This document shows positions 5,787-13,907 of a stretch of DNA of 19,526 nucleotides, piece by piece. The notes under the pieces were generated by a model. That model ran no database searches and had not been told where the DNA came from. It saw only the letters and a list, made by a program, of their open reading frames with translations. The stretch is from the NCBI GenBank assembly GCA_010029945.1, contig RGQW01000012.1:1-19526 (forward strand), written 5' to 3'. Source of the DNA: Actinomycetota bacterium. Its GTDB lineage: Bacteria; Actinomycetota; Actinomycetes; S36-B12. Numbering within the stretch: position 1 is the first letter of the stretch; each line of letters begins with the position of its first letter. The position numbers and the translations under genes are program-made.

Positions 5787-7471
5787 CGCACATGGAGCAT
5801 GCCCGCACTCGAATCCCCGGTCGTCTTGCCGCTCCTTCGCCCGGGTGGACCGCTCGGGCCGACGTGATCGTGGTGGGCTCAGGCGTAGCCGGCTTGACGA
5901 CCGCCCTGAGGGTTCGGGCGCTGGGGCTGAGTGTCCTGTTGGTGACGAAGGCGACGGTGAACGAAGGCTCTACTCGGTGGGCCCAGGGTGGGATCGCGGC
6001 CGCTCTTGCGGATGATGATTCACCTGCCGAACACATGCGAGACACCCTTGAAGCGGGTGGAGGGCTATGTAACGAACGGTCGGTCGACATTCTGGTGACT
6101 GAGGGTCCGGATGCTGTTCGAGAACTCATCGCCTGGGGTGCGCACTTCGACACCGACCCGACAGGATCGATCGCATTGACCCGTGAAGGCGGCCACCATC
6201 GCAATCGAATCGCTCATGCCGGAGGTGACGCGACGGGAGCCGAAGTGTCCCGAGCTCTCGTGGCGGCCGTCCGCGCTGATCCGGGAATTGATGTCGTGGA
6301 GAACGCTCTCGTCCTTGACATCATCACGTCGGCGAGTGGCCGAACGGCCGGAGTAACGCTTCACGTGATCGGACCAGGCCAACGTGACGGTGTGGGCGCA
6401 GCATTGGCACCATCAGTTGTATTGGCGACTGGCGGTTTCGGCCAAGTATTTGGTCAAACGACCAACCCGTACGTAGCGACGGGTGACGGTGCGGCGCTGG
6501 CTCTGAGGGCAGGGGCAGCTGTCGCCGATCTTGAATTCGTCCAATTCCACCCGACCGTGTTGTGGTTGGGTCCGGTGGCGAAGGGGCAGCAGCCGTTGGT
6601 GTCTGAAGCGGTGCGAGGTGAAGGCGCGTTCCTGCTCGACGCTGACGGAAAGCGCTTCATGGTTGATGAACACCCGATGGCTGATCTTGCACCCCGAGAT
6701 GTGGTCGCCAAAGCGATTATGCGGCGCATGCGCGAGTCGGGAGCAGCCCACGTATGGCTCGATGGCCGCGAGCTGGGCGCCGATACCTGGGTTCACCGAT
6801 TCCCCACCATCCTCGAGTCGTGCCGGATGCGCGGGATCGATCCGGTGAGCGACCTCATTCCCGTCTCTCCGGCGCAGCATTACGCCTCCGGTGGTGTGGT
6901 CACCGACATCGACGGCCGTTCCACGATTTCTGGTTTGTACGCCTGCGGGGAAGTCGCGTGCTCCGGTGTTCATGGAGCCAATCGCCTGGCATCGAATTCC
7001 CTGCTGGAAGGGCTTGTCTTCGCTCGGCGGATAGCCGACGCGATCGAGGTCGATCGAACCGGGCGGGATGTTCCGGAGTCGAGTGACAACGATGTGGCCA
7101 TGGGTGTGCTTGCCAACGACGTGCGTCGTCCGTTGCAGCAGACGATGGACGCGAACGCTGGTGTGTTGCGCAGTGCGCAGTCGCTGGCGAGCTGCGCGCA
7201 ATGGTTGGACGATGCCCTCGACCAGCCCAGCGGAACGCCACGCACGGAAGACTGGGAGACGACAAATCTGGCAACCGTCGCTCGCGTGCTGGTCGAACAC
7301 GCTCAGGCGCGTGAGGAGTCACGAGGTTCGCACTGGCGCGAAGATCACCCAGATCCGCAGCCTGAGTGGCGGGTCCGCTTGGTCACGACGATGGATTCTC
7401 ACGGGAATCTGCTCACGGTGCGTCGTTCCCCCGATTGGTTGCCTGGATCACTCGAGGACTCGGAGGTCTAA
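5783..7471 (+). CDS. nadB: L-aspartate oxidase
   Basis: NadB is the FAD enzyme that oxidises L-aspartate to iminoaspartate, the first step of de novo NAD synthesis, with oxygen or fumarate as acceptor. The 562-residue frame shows the FAD dinucleotide fold VIVVGSGVAGL (28-38), STRWAQGGIAAAL (63-75), the succinate-dehydrogenase-like FVQFHPTVL with His256, VRGEGAFL, an APRDVV with Arg305, PAQHYASGGV with His366, and GVHGANRLASNSLLEGL with Arg401. All positions expected for substrate and FAD binding are present. A conventional NadB has about 540 residues. Its GTG start overlaps panC, and its TAA is followed with no gap by the nadC GTG. The partner nadA is not here, unlike in some actinobacteria with nadABC together. 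Confidence 0.96.
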   Translation: MTHMEHARTRIPGRLAAPSPGWTARADVIVVGSGVAGLTTALRVRALGLSVLLVTKATVNEGSTRWAQGGIAAALADDDSPAEHMRDTLEAGGGLCNERSVDILVTEGPDAVRELIAWGAHFDTDPTGSIALTREGGHHRNRIAHAGGDATGAEVSRALVAAVRADPGIDVVENALVLDIITSASGRTAGVTLHVIGPGQRDGVGAALAPSVVLATGGFGQVFGQTTNPYVATGDGAALALRAGAAVADLEFVQFHPTVLWLGPVAKGQQPLVSEAVRGEGAFLLDADGKRFMVDEHPMADLAPRDVVAKAIMRRMRESGAAHVWLDGRELGADTWVHRFPTILESCRMRGIDPVSDLIPVSPAQHYASGGVVTDIDGRSTISGLYACGEVACSGVHGANRLASNSLLEGLVFARRIADAIEVDRTGRDVPESSDNDVAMGVLANDVRRPLQQTMDANAGVLRSAQSLASCAQWLDDALDQPSGTPRTEDWETTNLATVARVLVEHAQAREESRGSHWREDHPDPQPEWRVRLVTTMDSHGNLLTVRRSPDWLPGSLEDSEV

Positions 7472-8383
7472 GTGCCCTACCCGACCCACGGATTGTCTGC
7501 CGAGACGATTGCGCTGCTCACAGACGCGGGCCTTCGTCCCCTCGATGTTGAATCGTTGGCTGTCCGGGCCCTGGAAGAAGATGTCGACGGAGGCGTTGAT
7601 GTCACAACGGTGGCGACCGTTCCCATGGAGCAGCGTGGGCGCCTGGCTCTGGTGGCTCGCGGTGGTGGAGTCGTCGCCGGGCTTGTGGTGGCTCGAGCGA
7701 TCTTTGAAGTGGTCTGCGGCGATGACATGACATGTGACGTGAGTGTCGAGGAAGGTTCCCCTGTTGAGCCGGACACGGAGTTGATGGCGGTGACATCGTC
7801 CACCCACAACCTCCTGCGGGCCGAACGGCCAGCGTTGAATGCAGTGAGCCACCTCAGTGGCATTGCGACCGCGACCCGCGCGTGGGTCGCGGCAATCGCC
7901 GATACCGACGCGAGTATTCGCGATACCCGCAAGACGACCCCGGGTCTGCGCGGCGTGGAAAAGTACGCGGTGCGTACCGGTGGCGGTATTAATCACCGCA
8001 TGAATCTCGCCGATGCTGCTCTGGTGAAAGACAACCATGTGGAAGCGTCGGGTGGAGTAGACGAGGCCTTTCGCGCCGTGCGACGCGCGTTTCCCGAGAT
8101 TCCCATTGAGGTGGAAGTCGACACCTTGGAGCAACTCGACGTAGCTATAGACGCGGGCGCTGACCTCATCCTGCTGGATAATTTTTCGGTGCAGGAAATG
8201 GCAGAAGCTGTTCGGCGGACATCGGGACGTGCGCTTTTGGAGGCATCCGGAGGGTTGACCCTTGACCAGGCGTCCGCTGTCGCCGCTACGGGGGTCGACT
8301 ACCTTGCCGTAGGTGCATTGACGCACTCGTCCCCCGTACTGGACATCGGCGCGGATCTAACCGTGGTCAGTGAGGAGAGCTAA
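7472..8383 (+). CDS. nadC: Nicotinate-nucleotide pyrophosphorylase (carboxylating)
   Basis: NadC (quinolinate phosphoribosyltransferase) converts quinolinate and PRPP into nicotinate mononucleotide, CO2 and pyrophosphate. The 303-residue protein has the N-terminal [14 protein letters not shown] segment (33-46), [11 protein letters not shown] (150-160), [20 protein letters not shown] with the quinolinate/PRPP-binding Arg-Thr-Gly and His-Arg residues, LVKDNH (184-189), a EVDTLEQ strand, LILLDNFS and LLEASGGL. It therefore has the complete alpha/beta barrel. The GTG start lies directly after the nadB stop and the TAA overlaps the coaX ATG by one base (TAATG), so the genes form one operon. Confidence 0.97.
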   Translation: MPYPTHGLSAETIALLTDAGLRPLDVESLAVRALEEDVDGGVDVTTVATVPMEQRGRLALVARGGGVVAGLVVARAIFEVVCGDDMTCDVSVEEGSPVEPDTELMAVTSSTHNLLRAERPALNAVSHLSGIATATRAWVAAIADTDASIRDTRKTTPGLRGVEKYAVRTGGGINHRMNLADAALVKDNHVEASGGVDEAFRAVRRAFPEIPIEVEVDTLEQLDVAIDAGADLILLDNFSVQEMAEAVRRTSGRALLEASGGLTLDQASAVAATGVDYLAVGALTHSSPVLDIGADLTVVSEES

Positions 8384-8963
8384 TGCTGCTGGCCGTTGAT
8401 GTCGGAAACACGAACACTGTCCTGGGTCTATTCACCGGGGAAGAACTGGTGCGGTCGTGGCGAATTACGACGCACGCGCGTGCGACCGGTGACGAAATGG
8501 CCCCAAGGAAGTCGGTGCCGATCGCATCGTCAACACACTCGCCGCCCATCAGCAGTTCGGCGGGCCGTGCATCGTCGTGGATTTCGGTACGTCCACCAAC
8601 CTTGACGTGGTCTCAGCGCAGGGCGAATTTCTCGGCGGTGCCCTGGCCCCGGGTATCGACATCTCGCTTGAGGCACTGTCCGCGAAGGCAGCGCAACTGC
8701 GAAAGGTCGAAGTCGTTCGTCCACGGTCACCTATCGGCAAGAACACGGTGGAGGCTTTGCAATCGGGCGCCGTCTTCGGATTTGCGGGACAGGTCGATGG
8801 TCTCGTTGATCGGATTATCGAGGAGATCGGACCGGTGACGGCGGTAGTGGCGACCGGGGGTCTGGCTTCTGTGGTCATCGGCGAATCGGAGACCATTACG
8901 CACCATGATCCTCACCTCACGCTCACCGGCCTTCGGATGGTTTTTGAACGAAATGTGGGCTAG
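8383..8963 (+). pseudogene. coaX: Type III pantothenate kinase with internal deletion and frameshift
   Basis: CoaX phosphorylates pantothenate in the first step of CoA synthesis. The ATG (TAATG with nadC) starts a normal N-terminus, [16 protein letters not shown] with the ATP-binding DxGNT loop, through [16 protein letters not shown]. At about 8497-8504 the match stops and continues in another frame with [79 protein letters not shown] and VVATGGL, to a normal C-terminal end. Compared with remembered CoaX proteins (about 255-270 residues), some 60-80 residues between the 'ADELA' and '[10 protein letters not shown]' positions are missing, and the lost length is not a multiple of three. Neither half alone can be a whole kinase. 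It could be a true pseudogene (another pantothenate kinase such as CoaA could cover) or an assembly collapse. Confidence 0.8.
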
Positions 8964-8969
8964 AGGAAG
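8962..8969 (+). promoter_or_regulatory. Shine-Dalgarno-like site before lysS
   Basis: AGAGGAAG lies right at the coaX stop, ten bases before GTG 8980. It is the best ribosome binding site in the region, yet GTG 8980 opens only an 11-codon frame ([11 protein letters not shown]) that stops at TAG 9013-9015, inside the lysS frame. The site therefore creates the doubt about the true lysS N-terminus. Confidence 0.45.
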
Positions 8970-8999
8970 TCACATCGTCGTGACAGACGACAGTCGGGA

Positions 9000-10526
9000 G
9001 TGGGGTATCCAATAGCCTTGCCCATCGTGGACGGCAGTGACCTCGAGGATGACCTCCCCGAACAAATGCGGATCCGTCGCGCCAAGCGCGAAGAACTGCA
9101 GCGCCGAGGCATGGACCCCTACCCGGTGCAACTGCCCATCACACATTCCATCGCTTCGGTGCGATCAACCCATGGCGACCTAGAAACGGACACGGCATCC
9201 GGAGACGTCGCGGGGATCGTCGGGCGAGTGATTTTCTCGCGCAATACCGGAAAGTTGTGCTTTGCGACCTTGCGAGCGGGTGACGGCAGCGAGATTCAGG
9301 CGATGCTGTCACTCGACAAAGTGGGATCAGAAGCCCTCGAGGCCTGGAAAGAGCTCGTGGATCTCGGGGATCAGGTCTTCGTTCATGGTGAAGTCATCAC
9401 CTCTCGTCGCGGGGAGCTCTCGGTCTTGGCTGACGAGTGGCGCATGGCGTCGAAGTCCTTGCGACCGCTGCCTGTTGCCCACAAGCCGCTGAGTGAAGAG
9501 GCCCGGGTTCGACAACGCTATGTCGACCTCATCGTGCGGCCGGAGGCAGCGCAGATGGCCCGGCTGAGAGTCGAGGCGGTCGCCGCCTTGCGATCGGACC
9601 TCTCCAGTCGCGGATATCTCGAGATCGAGACCCCCATGTTGCAGACGCAGCACGGCGGGGCTGCGGCTCGGCCATTCACAACGCACTCGAACGCGTTGGA
9701 CATGGATCTGTTCTTGCGTATTGCTCCCGAACTCTTCTTGAAGCGCGCCGTTGTCGGTGGCTTGGAACGGGTCTTCGAGATCAATCGAAATTTTCGAAAC
9801 GAAGGCGTCGACTCAAGTCATTCGCCGGAGTTCGCGATGCTCGAGTTCTACCAGGCGTATGCGGACTACCAAACGATGGCGACCATCACCCGAGAACTCA
9901 TCCAGGGTGTCGCTCGCCGCATCAGCGGTAGTGAGCAGGTTTCGCGCGCGGACGGATCGAGTATCGACCTGTCCGGTGAGTGGTCGATGATCGACCTGTA
10001 CGACAGTGTCTCCGCTGCTGTCGGTGTCAACCTCTCTCCCCAGACACCGGTGTCCGAACTCGAAAAGCTCTGCGAGCAGGCAGAGATTTCGGTCGCACCG
10101 ACGTGGGTCGCGGGGAAAATGGTCGAAGAGTTGTTCGAGCACCACGTCATTCCGTCGCTCACCACGCCGACCTTCGTGATGGATTACCCCGTCGATACCT
10201 CGCCGTTGGTCCGGGCGCATCGATCCAAGCCAGGCGTTGTCGAGAAGTGGGACCTATACGTCGGCGGAGTTGAGCAAGCCACCGGGTATTCGGAATTAGT
10301 CGACCCTGTCATTCAGCGAGACAGGCTCACCGAGCAAGCGAGTCTGGCTGCCCGCGGAGACGACGAGGCCATGAGTGTCGACGAAGATTTCCTTCGAGCG
10401 CTGGAACACGGTATGCCGCCCTGTGGTGGCGTTGGACTGGGAATCGACCGCCTGCTGATGAACCTCACCGGTTACGGAATTCGAGAAACTATTTTGTTCC
10501 CGCTGGTGAAGCCGGAACGCAAGTGA
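9000..10526 (+). CDS. lysS: Lysyl-tRNA synthetase (class II)
   Basis: LysS charges tRNA-Lys with lysine. The 508-residue frame begins [18 protein letters not shown] and joins the conserved actinobacterial start [16 protein letters not shown]. It continues with the OB-fold anticodon-binding domain ([50 protein letters not shown]), then the class II core: [13 protein letters not shown], motif 1 [35 protein letters not shown], motif 2 [20 protein letters not shown] (about 260-279), and motif 3 [16 protein letters not shown] near 478-493. The start is uncertain: GTG 9000 has its purine-rich sequence directly abutting it, TTG 9018 and GTG 9027 are in frame, and GTG 8980 has the best ribosome site but is out of frame. 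The end overlaps argA (GTGA). Confidence 0.96.
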   Translation: MGYPIALPIVDGSDLEDDLPEQMRIRRAKREELQRRGMDPYPVQLPITHSIASVRSTHGDLETDTASGDVAGIVGRVIFSRNTGKLCFATLRAGDGSEIQAMLSLDKVGSEALEAWKELVDLGDQVFVHGEVITSRRGELSVLADEWRMASKSLRPLPVAHKPLSEEARVRQRYVDLIVRPEAAQMARLRVEAVAALRSDLSSRGYLEIETPMLQTQHGGAAARPFTTHSNALDMDLFLRIAPELFLKRAVVGGLERVFEINRNFRNEGVDSSHSPEFAMLEFYQAYADYQTMATITRELIQGVARRISGSEQVSRADGSSIDLSGEWSMIDLYDSVSAAVGVNLSPQTPVSELEKLCEQAEISVAPTWVAGKMVEELFEHHVIPSLTTPTFVMDYPVDTSPLVRAHRSKPGVVEKWDLYVGGVEQATGYSELVDPVIQRDRLTEQASLAARGDDEAMSVDEDFLRALEHGMPPCGGVGLGIDRLLMNLTGYGIRETILFPLVKPERK

Positions 10527-11026
10527 ACCTTCCCCGCATCCGCCCCGCTCGAACGCCGGACGTTCGCGCGATCCGTGGCCTGATTGACGAGTATTCCGGT
10601 GATGGCCACCTTCTTGCGAAGGCGGCCGTGACGATTTTCGAGGATATCCAAGAGTTCGTTGTCGTCGAAGTCGACGGCGAGGTCGTGGCCTGTGGTGCGC
10701 TGCACGTTATGTGGGAGGACCTGGCGGAGCTACGAACCGTCGCTGTCGCCGGGACGCACGTGCGGTCGGGTATCGGCTCGATGATCGTGACTGAATTGAT
10801 TCAGCGAGCACGAGACTTGGGTATCCGGCGGTTGTTCTGCCTCACATTCATGGTCGACTTCTTTGTCGAGCATGGATTCGGTGAAATCGACGAGGCTCCG
10901 GTGGATCACGACGTATACGAGCAGTTGCTGCAGTCATATGACGAAGGTGTGGCCGAGTTTCTTGGCCTCGAGCGCGTGAAGCCCAACACCTTGGGCAATC
11001 ATCGAATGCTGCTCGAACTTCGATAG
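10523..11026 (+). CDS. argA: Amino-acid N-acetyltransferase (ArgA, single-domain GNAT type)
   Basis: The 167-residue protein closely resembles the stand-alone GNAT-type glutamate N-acetyltransferase of mycobacteria (Rv2747), which makes N-acetylglutamate from glutamate and acetyl-CoA to start arginine synthesis. Shared features include [18 protein letters not shown] (7-24), [20 protein letters not shown] (43-62), ELRTVAVAG (69-77) leading into the acetyl-CoA loop RSGIGS (81-86), [18 protein letters not shown] (102-119), and the very distinctive tail [20 protein letters not shown] (142-161). It lacks the kinase-like regulatory domain of E. coli ArgA, as expected for this type. The GTG overlaps the lysS stop. 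It converges on ppc with 26 bases between stops and no terminator hairpin visible there. Confidence 0.88.
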   Translation: MNLPRIRPARTPDVRAIRGLIDEYSGDGHLLAKAAVTIFEDIQEFVVVEVDGEVVACGALHVMWEDLAELRTVAVAGTHVRSGIGSMIVTELIQRARDLGIRRLFCLTFMVDFFVEHGFGEIDEAPVDHDVYEQLLQSYDEGVAEFLGLERVKPNTLGNHRMLLELR

Positions 11027-11052
11027 AGGAAGCCGACGACAACGAAGGGCGA

Positions 11053-13749
11053 TCAGCCGGTGTTGCGTAAGCCCGTGGCGATTCCGTTGATGGTGACCGA
11101 TAGGGCCCGCTGAAGTTCGACGTCAGGATCGGTCAAGCGGCGACTGCGCTCAAGAAGCGAGATCTGCAGAGAGTGCAGCGGCAGAAGATACGTATCGCGC
11201 GTGGCTAGAGTCCGGCGCAGGGTCGGATTGTCTTCGAGCAACTCCTGTTGTCCGGTGACCAGCAGAATTTGTTGCGTAGTGCGCTCATGCTCTTCGGTGA
11301 TGGCATCGAACACGTGATGCAAATCCTCGGGCACCAGACGATTGACGTACTGCTTGGCAACCTCGAGATCTGTCTTCACCAATGTCATGGCGACGTTGGA
11401 GATGAAGTTCGCGAAGAAGTGCCAGTTCTCATACATATCGGTGAGTTCGGCGTCGAAGCCGGCTGCTCGCACCGCCTCCAGGCCGGAGCCAACACCGAAC
11501 CAACCGGGAACGATCTGTCGCGACTGAGTCCAACCGAACACCCAGGGAATGGCTCGCAGATCGTTGATGCCGCTGCTGCCGTCCGGACGTCGCGCCGGTC
11601 GCGATCCGAGGTGCATCGCTCCGAACTCTTCGACCGGTGTGGACAACGAGAAATAGCGCGGTAGGTCGGGATCCTCGACCAGGGCGCGGTAACTCGATTG
11701 AGCATGCGTGGACATGGTGTCCATCACGTCATCCCAGCGCGCGATCTGGCTTTCCGACTGTCGTGAGTGACGGTGCAGAAGGGACGCATCGAGTACCGCC
11801 GCGACCATCTGCTCGAGATTGTCGCGTGCTAGGGCCGGGACGAGGTACTTGTCGCTGATTACCTCTCCTTGCTCGGTGACCTTGATCTGACCGTCGAGCA
11901 CGCCCCATGGCTGGGCCAGGATGGCTTCGTACGTGGGCCCGCCGCCGCGGCCTACCGTTCCTCCGCGACCGTGGAAAAGGCGCAGGCGGACGCCGTGCCG
12001 AGCCGTGACGTCTCGTAGTCGGCGCTGAGCGAGGTGAATCTCCCACTGTGACGATGTGATTCCGGCATCCTTATTGGAGTCGGAGTAACCCAACATGACC
12101 TCTTGCACATCACCCCGCGAGGCAACGAGGGATCGATAGACCGGATGCTGCAGCAGCTGATCGATGATGACATCGGCATTGCGCAGCTCCTCGGCCGTCT
12201 CCAGCAATGGAACGAAGCCGACCCGAGATGTCCCCGTGGATGTGTTCACCAAGCCTGTCTCGCGTGCCAGCACCACGGCGGCCAGGATGTCGTCGGCGCC
12301 TCGAGTCATGGACACGATGACGGATTCGATGGGTCGGGTTCCGTAGGTATCGAGTAGCTCGCGGACGGTCTCCATGGTCCGGTAGGTCACCGTGGCGGCC
12401 TCATCAAGCGCCGGTGGTTGCGGAGACAGTGGCCGGAGAGCACTGAGCTCGTCCGCCAAGAGCGTCGTGCGTTCCTCGCGATCAAGATCGTCGTAGCCGA
12501 AACCGAGACGCTCGAAAAGTTGCCGCAGCGTGTCATGGAACTTCTGCGCGTGCTCGCGTATGTCCAAAGTGGCGAGCGGTAACCCAATGGATGCGACCAC
12601 TCGGATGGACTGATCCAGAATTCCGTGTGCTGCCAGTTGACCGCGGTGCTGGAGAAGATCGTCACGGATCAGAAGAAGGTCATCGAGAAGTTCTCGGGTG
12701 CTGTCGTAGTCGCGTCCAACTCGATGTGGCCCCCGGTCGTGCAAGCGCTCTCGCGTGAGTCGCAGGCGCATTCGGATGATGGTGAGTTTGAGTCGAACCG
12801 GTTCTTCGGCATTGATCCGCAGGAAGCGTGGATCGAGATCAGGAAGGAAGCGCAAGTCGGATTCGACAGACTCGCGGAGTTTGTCACTGGCGCCGGCGAT
12901 GCGTTCGGAGATGGACAGATCTTCCAGCAAACGATCGATGTGTGGCATCAGGTTCAGTACTGCGTGATCACGCTGAAAACGAACCACATCGGCCGTCACA
13001 TCGGGTGTGACGAAGGGGTTGCCGTCTCGATCGCCTCCGATCCACGACCCGAAGCTGACCGGACGCGCATCGGGAGGCAGTTCGACTCCGAGGTCTCGAA
13101 ATGAATCAGCAAGGTCGTCGAGTACTTGCGCGAGGGGTCCTCGGGTGAGGTCGTCGAGGTAGTACAGGGCATTGCGTGCTTCATCGAGAACCTGCGGCCG
13201 CTCGAGTCGGAGCTCATCGGTTTGCCAGAGCAGATCGATCACCTGAGCCAGCCGTCGCTCGCGTTCGCGATCCGACAACCCTTGATCGAGAAGCACATCG
13301 GCTATCCGACGTAGTTTGACCAGCACCGAGCGTCGAGCGGCCTCTGTCGGGTGGGCGGTGAAGACGGGCCTTACCGACATTGCCGATGCCATCTGTCCCA
13401 CCAAGGCGGGGTCGAGGTTGGCCTCCCGCACCGCGTCGACGACGCGATGAAGTGGACCGGAGTGCACGCGTCTATCGGCCTGAGCGTCGTGAGCGCGCTC
13501 GACCTGCTCCGCCACGTTAGCCAGATCGAAGTAGATCGAGAACGAGCGGGCCAACGTCGTTGCCGTGGCGACGTCTACGGAATTGAGAACTGTCGCAGCT
13601 GCGGCAGGGTCGCTGCGGACAGCCAACCGCACGGACTCGACCATCTCCAGCAGGGTGTCACCTTCCTGCCGGGCAAGCGTCTGGCCCAGGAGATCGCCGA
13701 GCATGCGGATGTGTGTCCGTAGGCGGGCACCCTCAGACTCTGAGTCCAT
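11053..13749 (-). CDS. ppc: Phosphoenolpyruvate carboxylase
   Basis: PEP carboxylase adds bicarbonate to PEP to form oxaloacetate, replenishing the TCA cycle and the aspartate pool. From ATG 13749 the protein has 898 residues, near the family norm. Visible motifs are VFTAHPTEAARRSV with catalytic His133, GSWIGGDRDGNPFVTPDVT, LGYSDSNKDAGITSSQW, FHGRGGTVGRGGGPTYEA (about 592-609, the glycine-rich catalytic loop), TEQGEVISDKY, AIPWVFGWTQSRQIVPGWFG and the invariant C-terminal TINGIATGLRNTG. The frame stays open 34 codons further upstream, but that stretch (PGGVRPPRNLREISDTE) is not family-like, while MDSESEGARLRTHIRMLGDLLG is a normal beginning. No strong Shine-Dalgarno precedes ATG 13749. It diverges from clpC across a 158-base gap. 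Confidence 0.96.
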   Translation of the reverse strand: MDSESEGARLRTHIRMLGDLLGQTLARQEGDTLLEMVESVRLAVRSDPAAAATVLNSVDVATATTLARSFSIYFDLANVAEQVERAHDAQADRRVHSGPLHRVVDAVREANLDPALVGQMASAMSVRPVFTAHPTEAARRSVLVKLRRIADVLLDQGLSDRERERRLAQVIDLLWQTDELRLERPQVLDEARNALYYLDDLTRGPLAQVLDDLADSFRDLGVELPPDARPVSFGSWIGGDRDGNPFVTPDVTADVVRFQRDHAVLNLMPHIDRLLEDLSISERIAGASDKLRESVESDLRFLPDLDPRFLRINAEEPVRLKLTIIRMRLRLTRERLHDRGPHRVGRDYDSTRELLDDLLLIRDDLLQHRGQLAAHGILDQSIRVVASIGLPLATLDIREHAQKFHDTLRQLFERLGFGYDDLDREERTTLLADELSALRPLSPQPPALDEAATVTYRTMETVRELLDTYGTRPIESVIVSMTRGADDILAAVVLARETGLVNTSTGTSRVGFVPLLETAEELRNADVIIDQLLQHPVYRSLVASRGDVQEVMLGYSDSNKDAGITSSQWEIHLAQRRLRDVTARHGVRLRLFHGRGGTVGRGGGPTYEAILAQPWGVLDGQIKVTEQGEVISDKYLVPALARDNLEQMVAAVLDASLLHRHSRQSESQIARWDDVMDTMSTHAQSSYRALVEDPDLPRYFSLSTPVEEFGAMHLGSRPARRPDGSSGINDLRAIPWVFGWTQSRQIVPGWFGVGSGLEAVRAAGFDAELTDMYENWHFFANFISNVAMTLVKTDLEVAKQYVNRLVPEDLHHVFDAITEEHERTTQQILLVTGQQELLEDNPTLRRTLATRDTYLLPLHSLQISLLERSRRLTDPDVELQRALSVTINGIATGLRNTG

Positions 13750-13789
13750 GGGTCCGAATTGTTCCGTATCGCTTATTTCCCTGAGGTTT

Positions 13790-13800
13790 CGCGGTGGGCG
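13790..13800 (+). promoter_or_regulatory. Possible ClgR-type operator (weak)
   Basis: CGC-GGTGG-GCG followed by TAC has the half-sites and five-base spacing of the ClgR consensus described in Corynebacterium (CGC-N5-GCG with W-rich flanks), but the inner consensus bases are not matched. ClgR is the known activator of clpC in actinobacteria and this site lies about 108 bases before the clpC ATG. The match is short and chance is likely. Confidence 0.2.
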
Positions 13801-13811
13801 TACCCCGCCAG

Positions 13812-13875
13812 GGGTGGCCGTGGTCGCGCTATCGGCCACCATGCAGGACAATGAGGGTGGCCGGAAATTGCCGGC
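13812..13875 (+). repeat. Three-copy GGTGGCCG repeat and hairpins in the clpC leader
   Basis: GGGTGGCCG occurs directly at 13812-13820 and 13855-13863, with an exact inverted copy CGGCCACC at 13833-13840. The inverted copy can pair with either flanking copy (loops of 12 and 15 bases), giving two mutually exclusive 8-bp stems. A further small stem GCCGG/CCGGC spans 13860-13875 with a six-base loop. It could be a protein operator or an RNA switch in the clpC leader; no U-run follows, so it is not an intrinsic terminator. Confidence 0.4.
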
Positions 13876-13907
13876 TCATGGATTCAGGATCGATGGGGTG
13901 TTGCTGG

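Noticed and set aside
7448..8326. A 292-codon minus-strand frame over nadC
   Set aside because: It mirrors nadC almost exactly. The composition is that of a shadow frame.
11027..11052. Terminator between argA and ppc
   Set aside because: The 26-base gap contains no inverted repeat or T-run that could act as an intrinsic terminator on either strand.
13791..13808. GCGGTGGGCGTACCCCGC as a perfect palindromic operator
   Set aside because: Only the outer GCGG/CCGC and a few inner bases are symmetric. It is too imperfect to call on its own, and only the overlapping weak ClgR-like spacing is recorded.
13750..13851. Upstream extension of ppc to TTG 13851
   Set aside because: The 34 additional residues do not resemble PEP carboxylase, and they would cover the repeat region in front of clpC. 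ATG 13749 gives a typical start.
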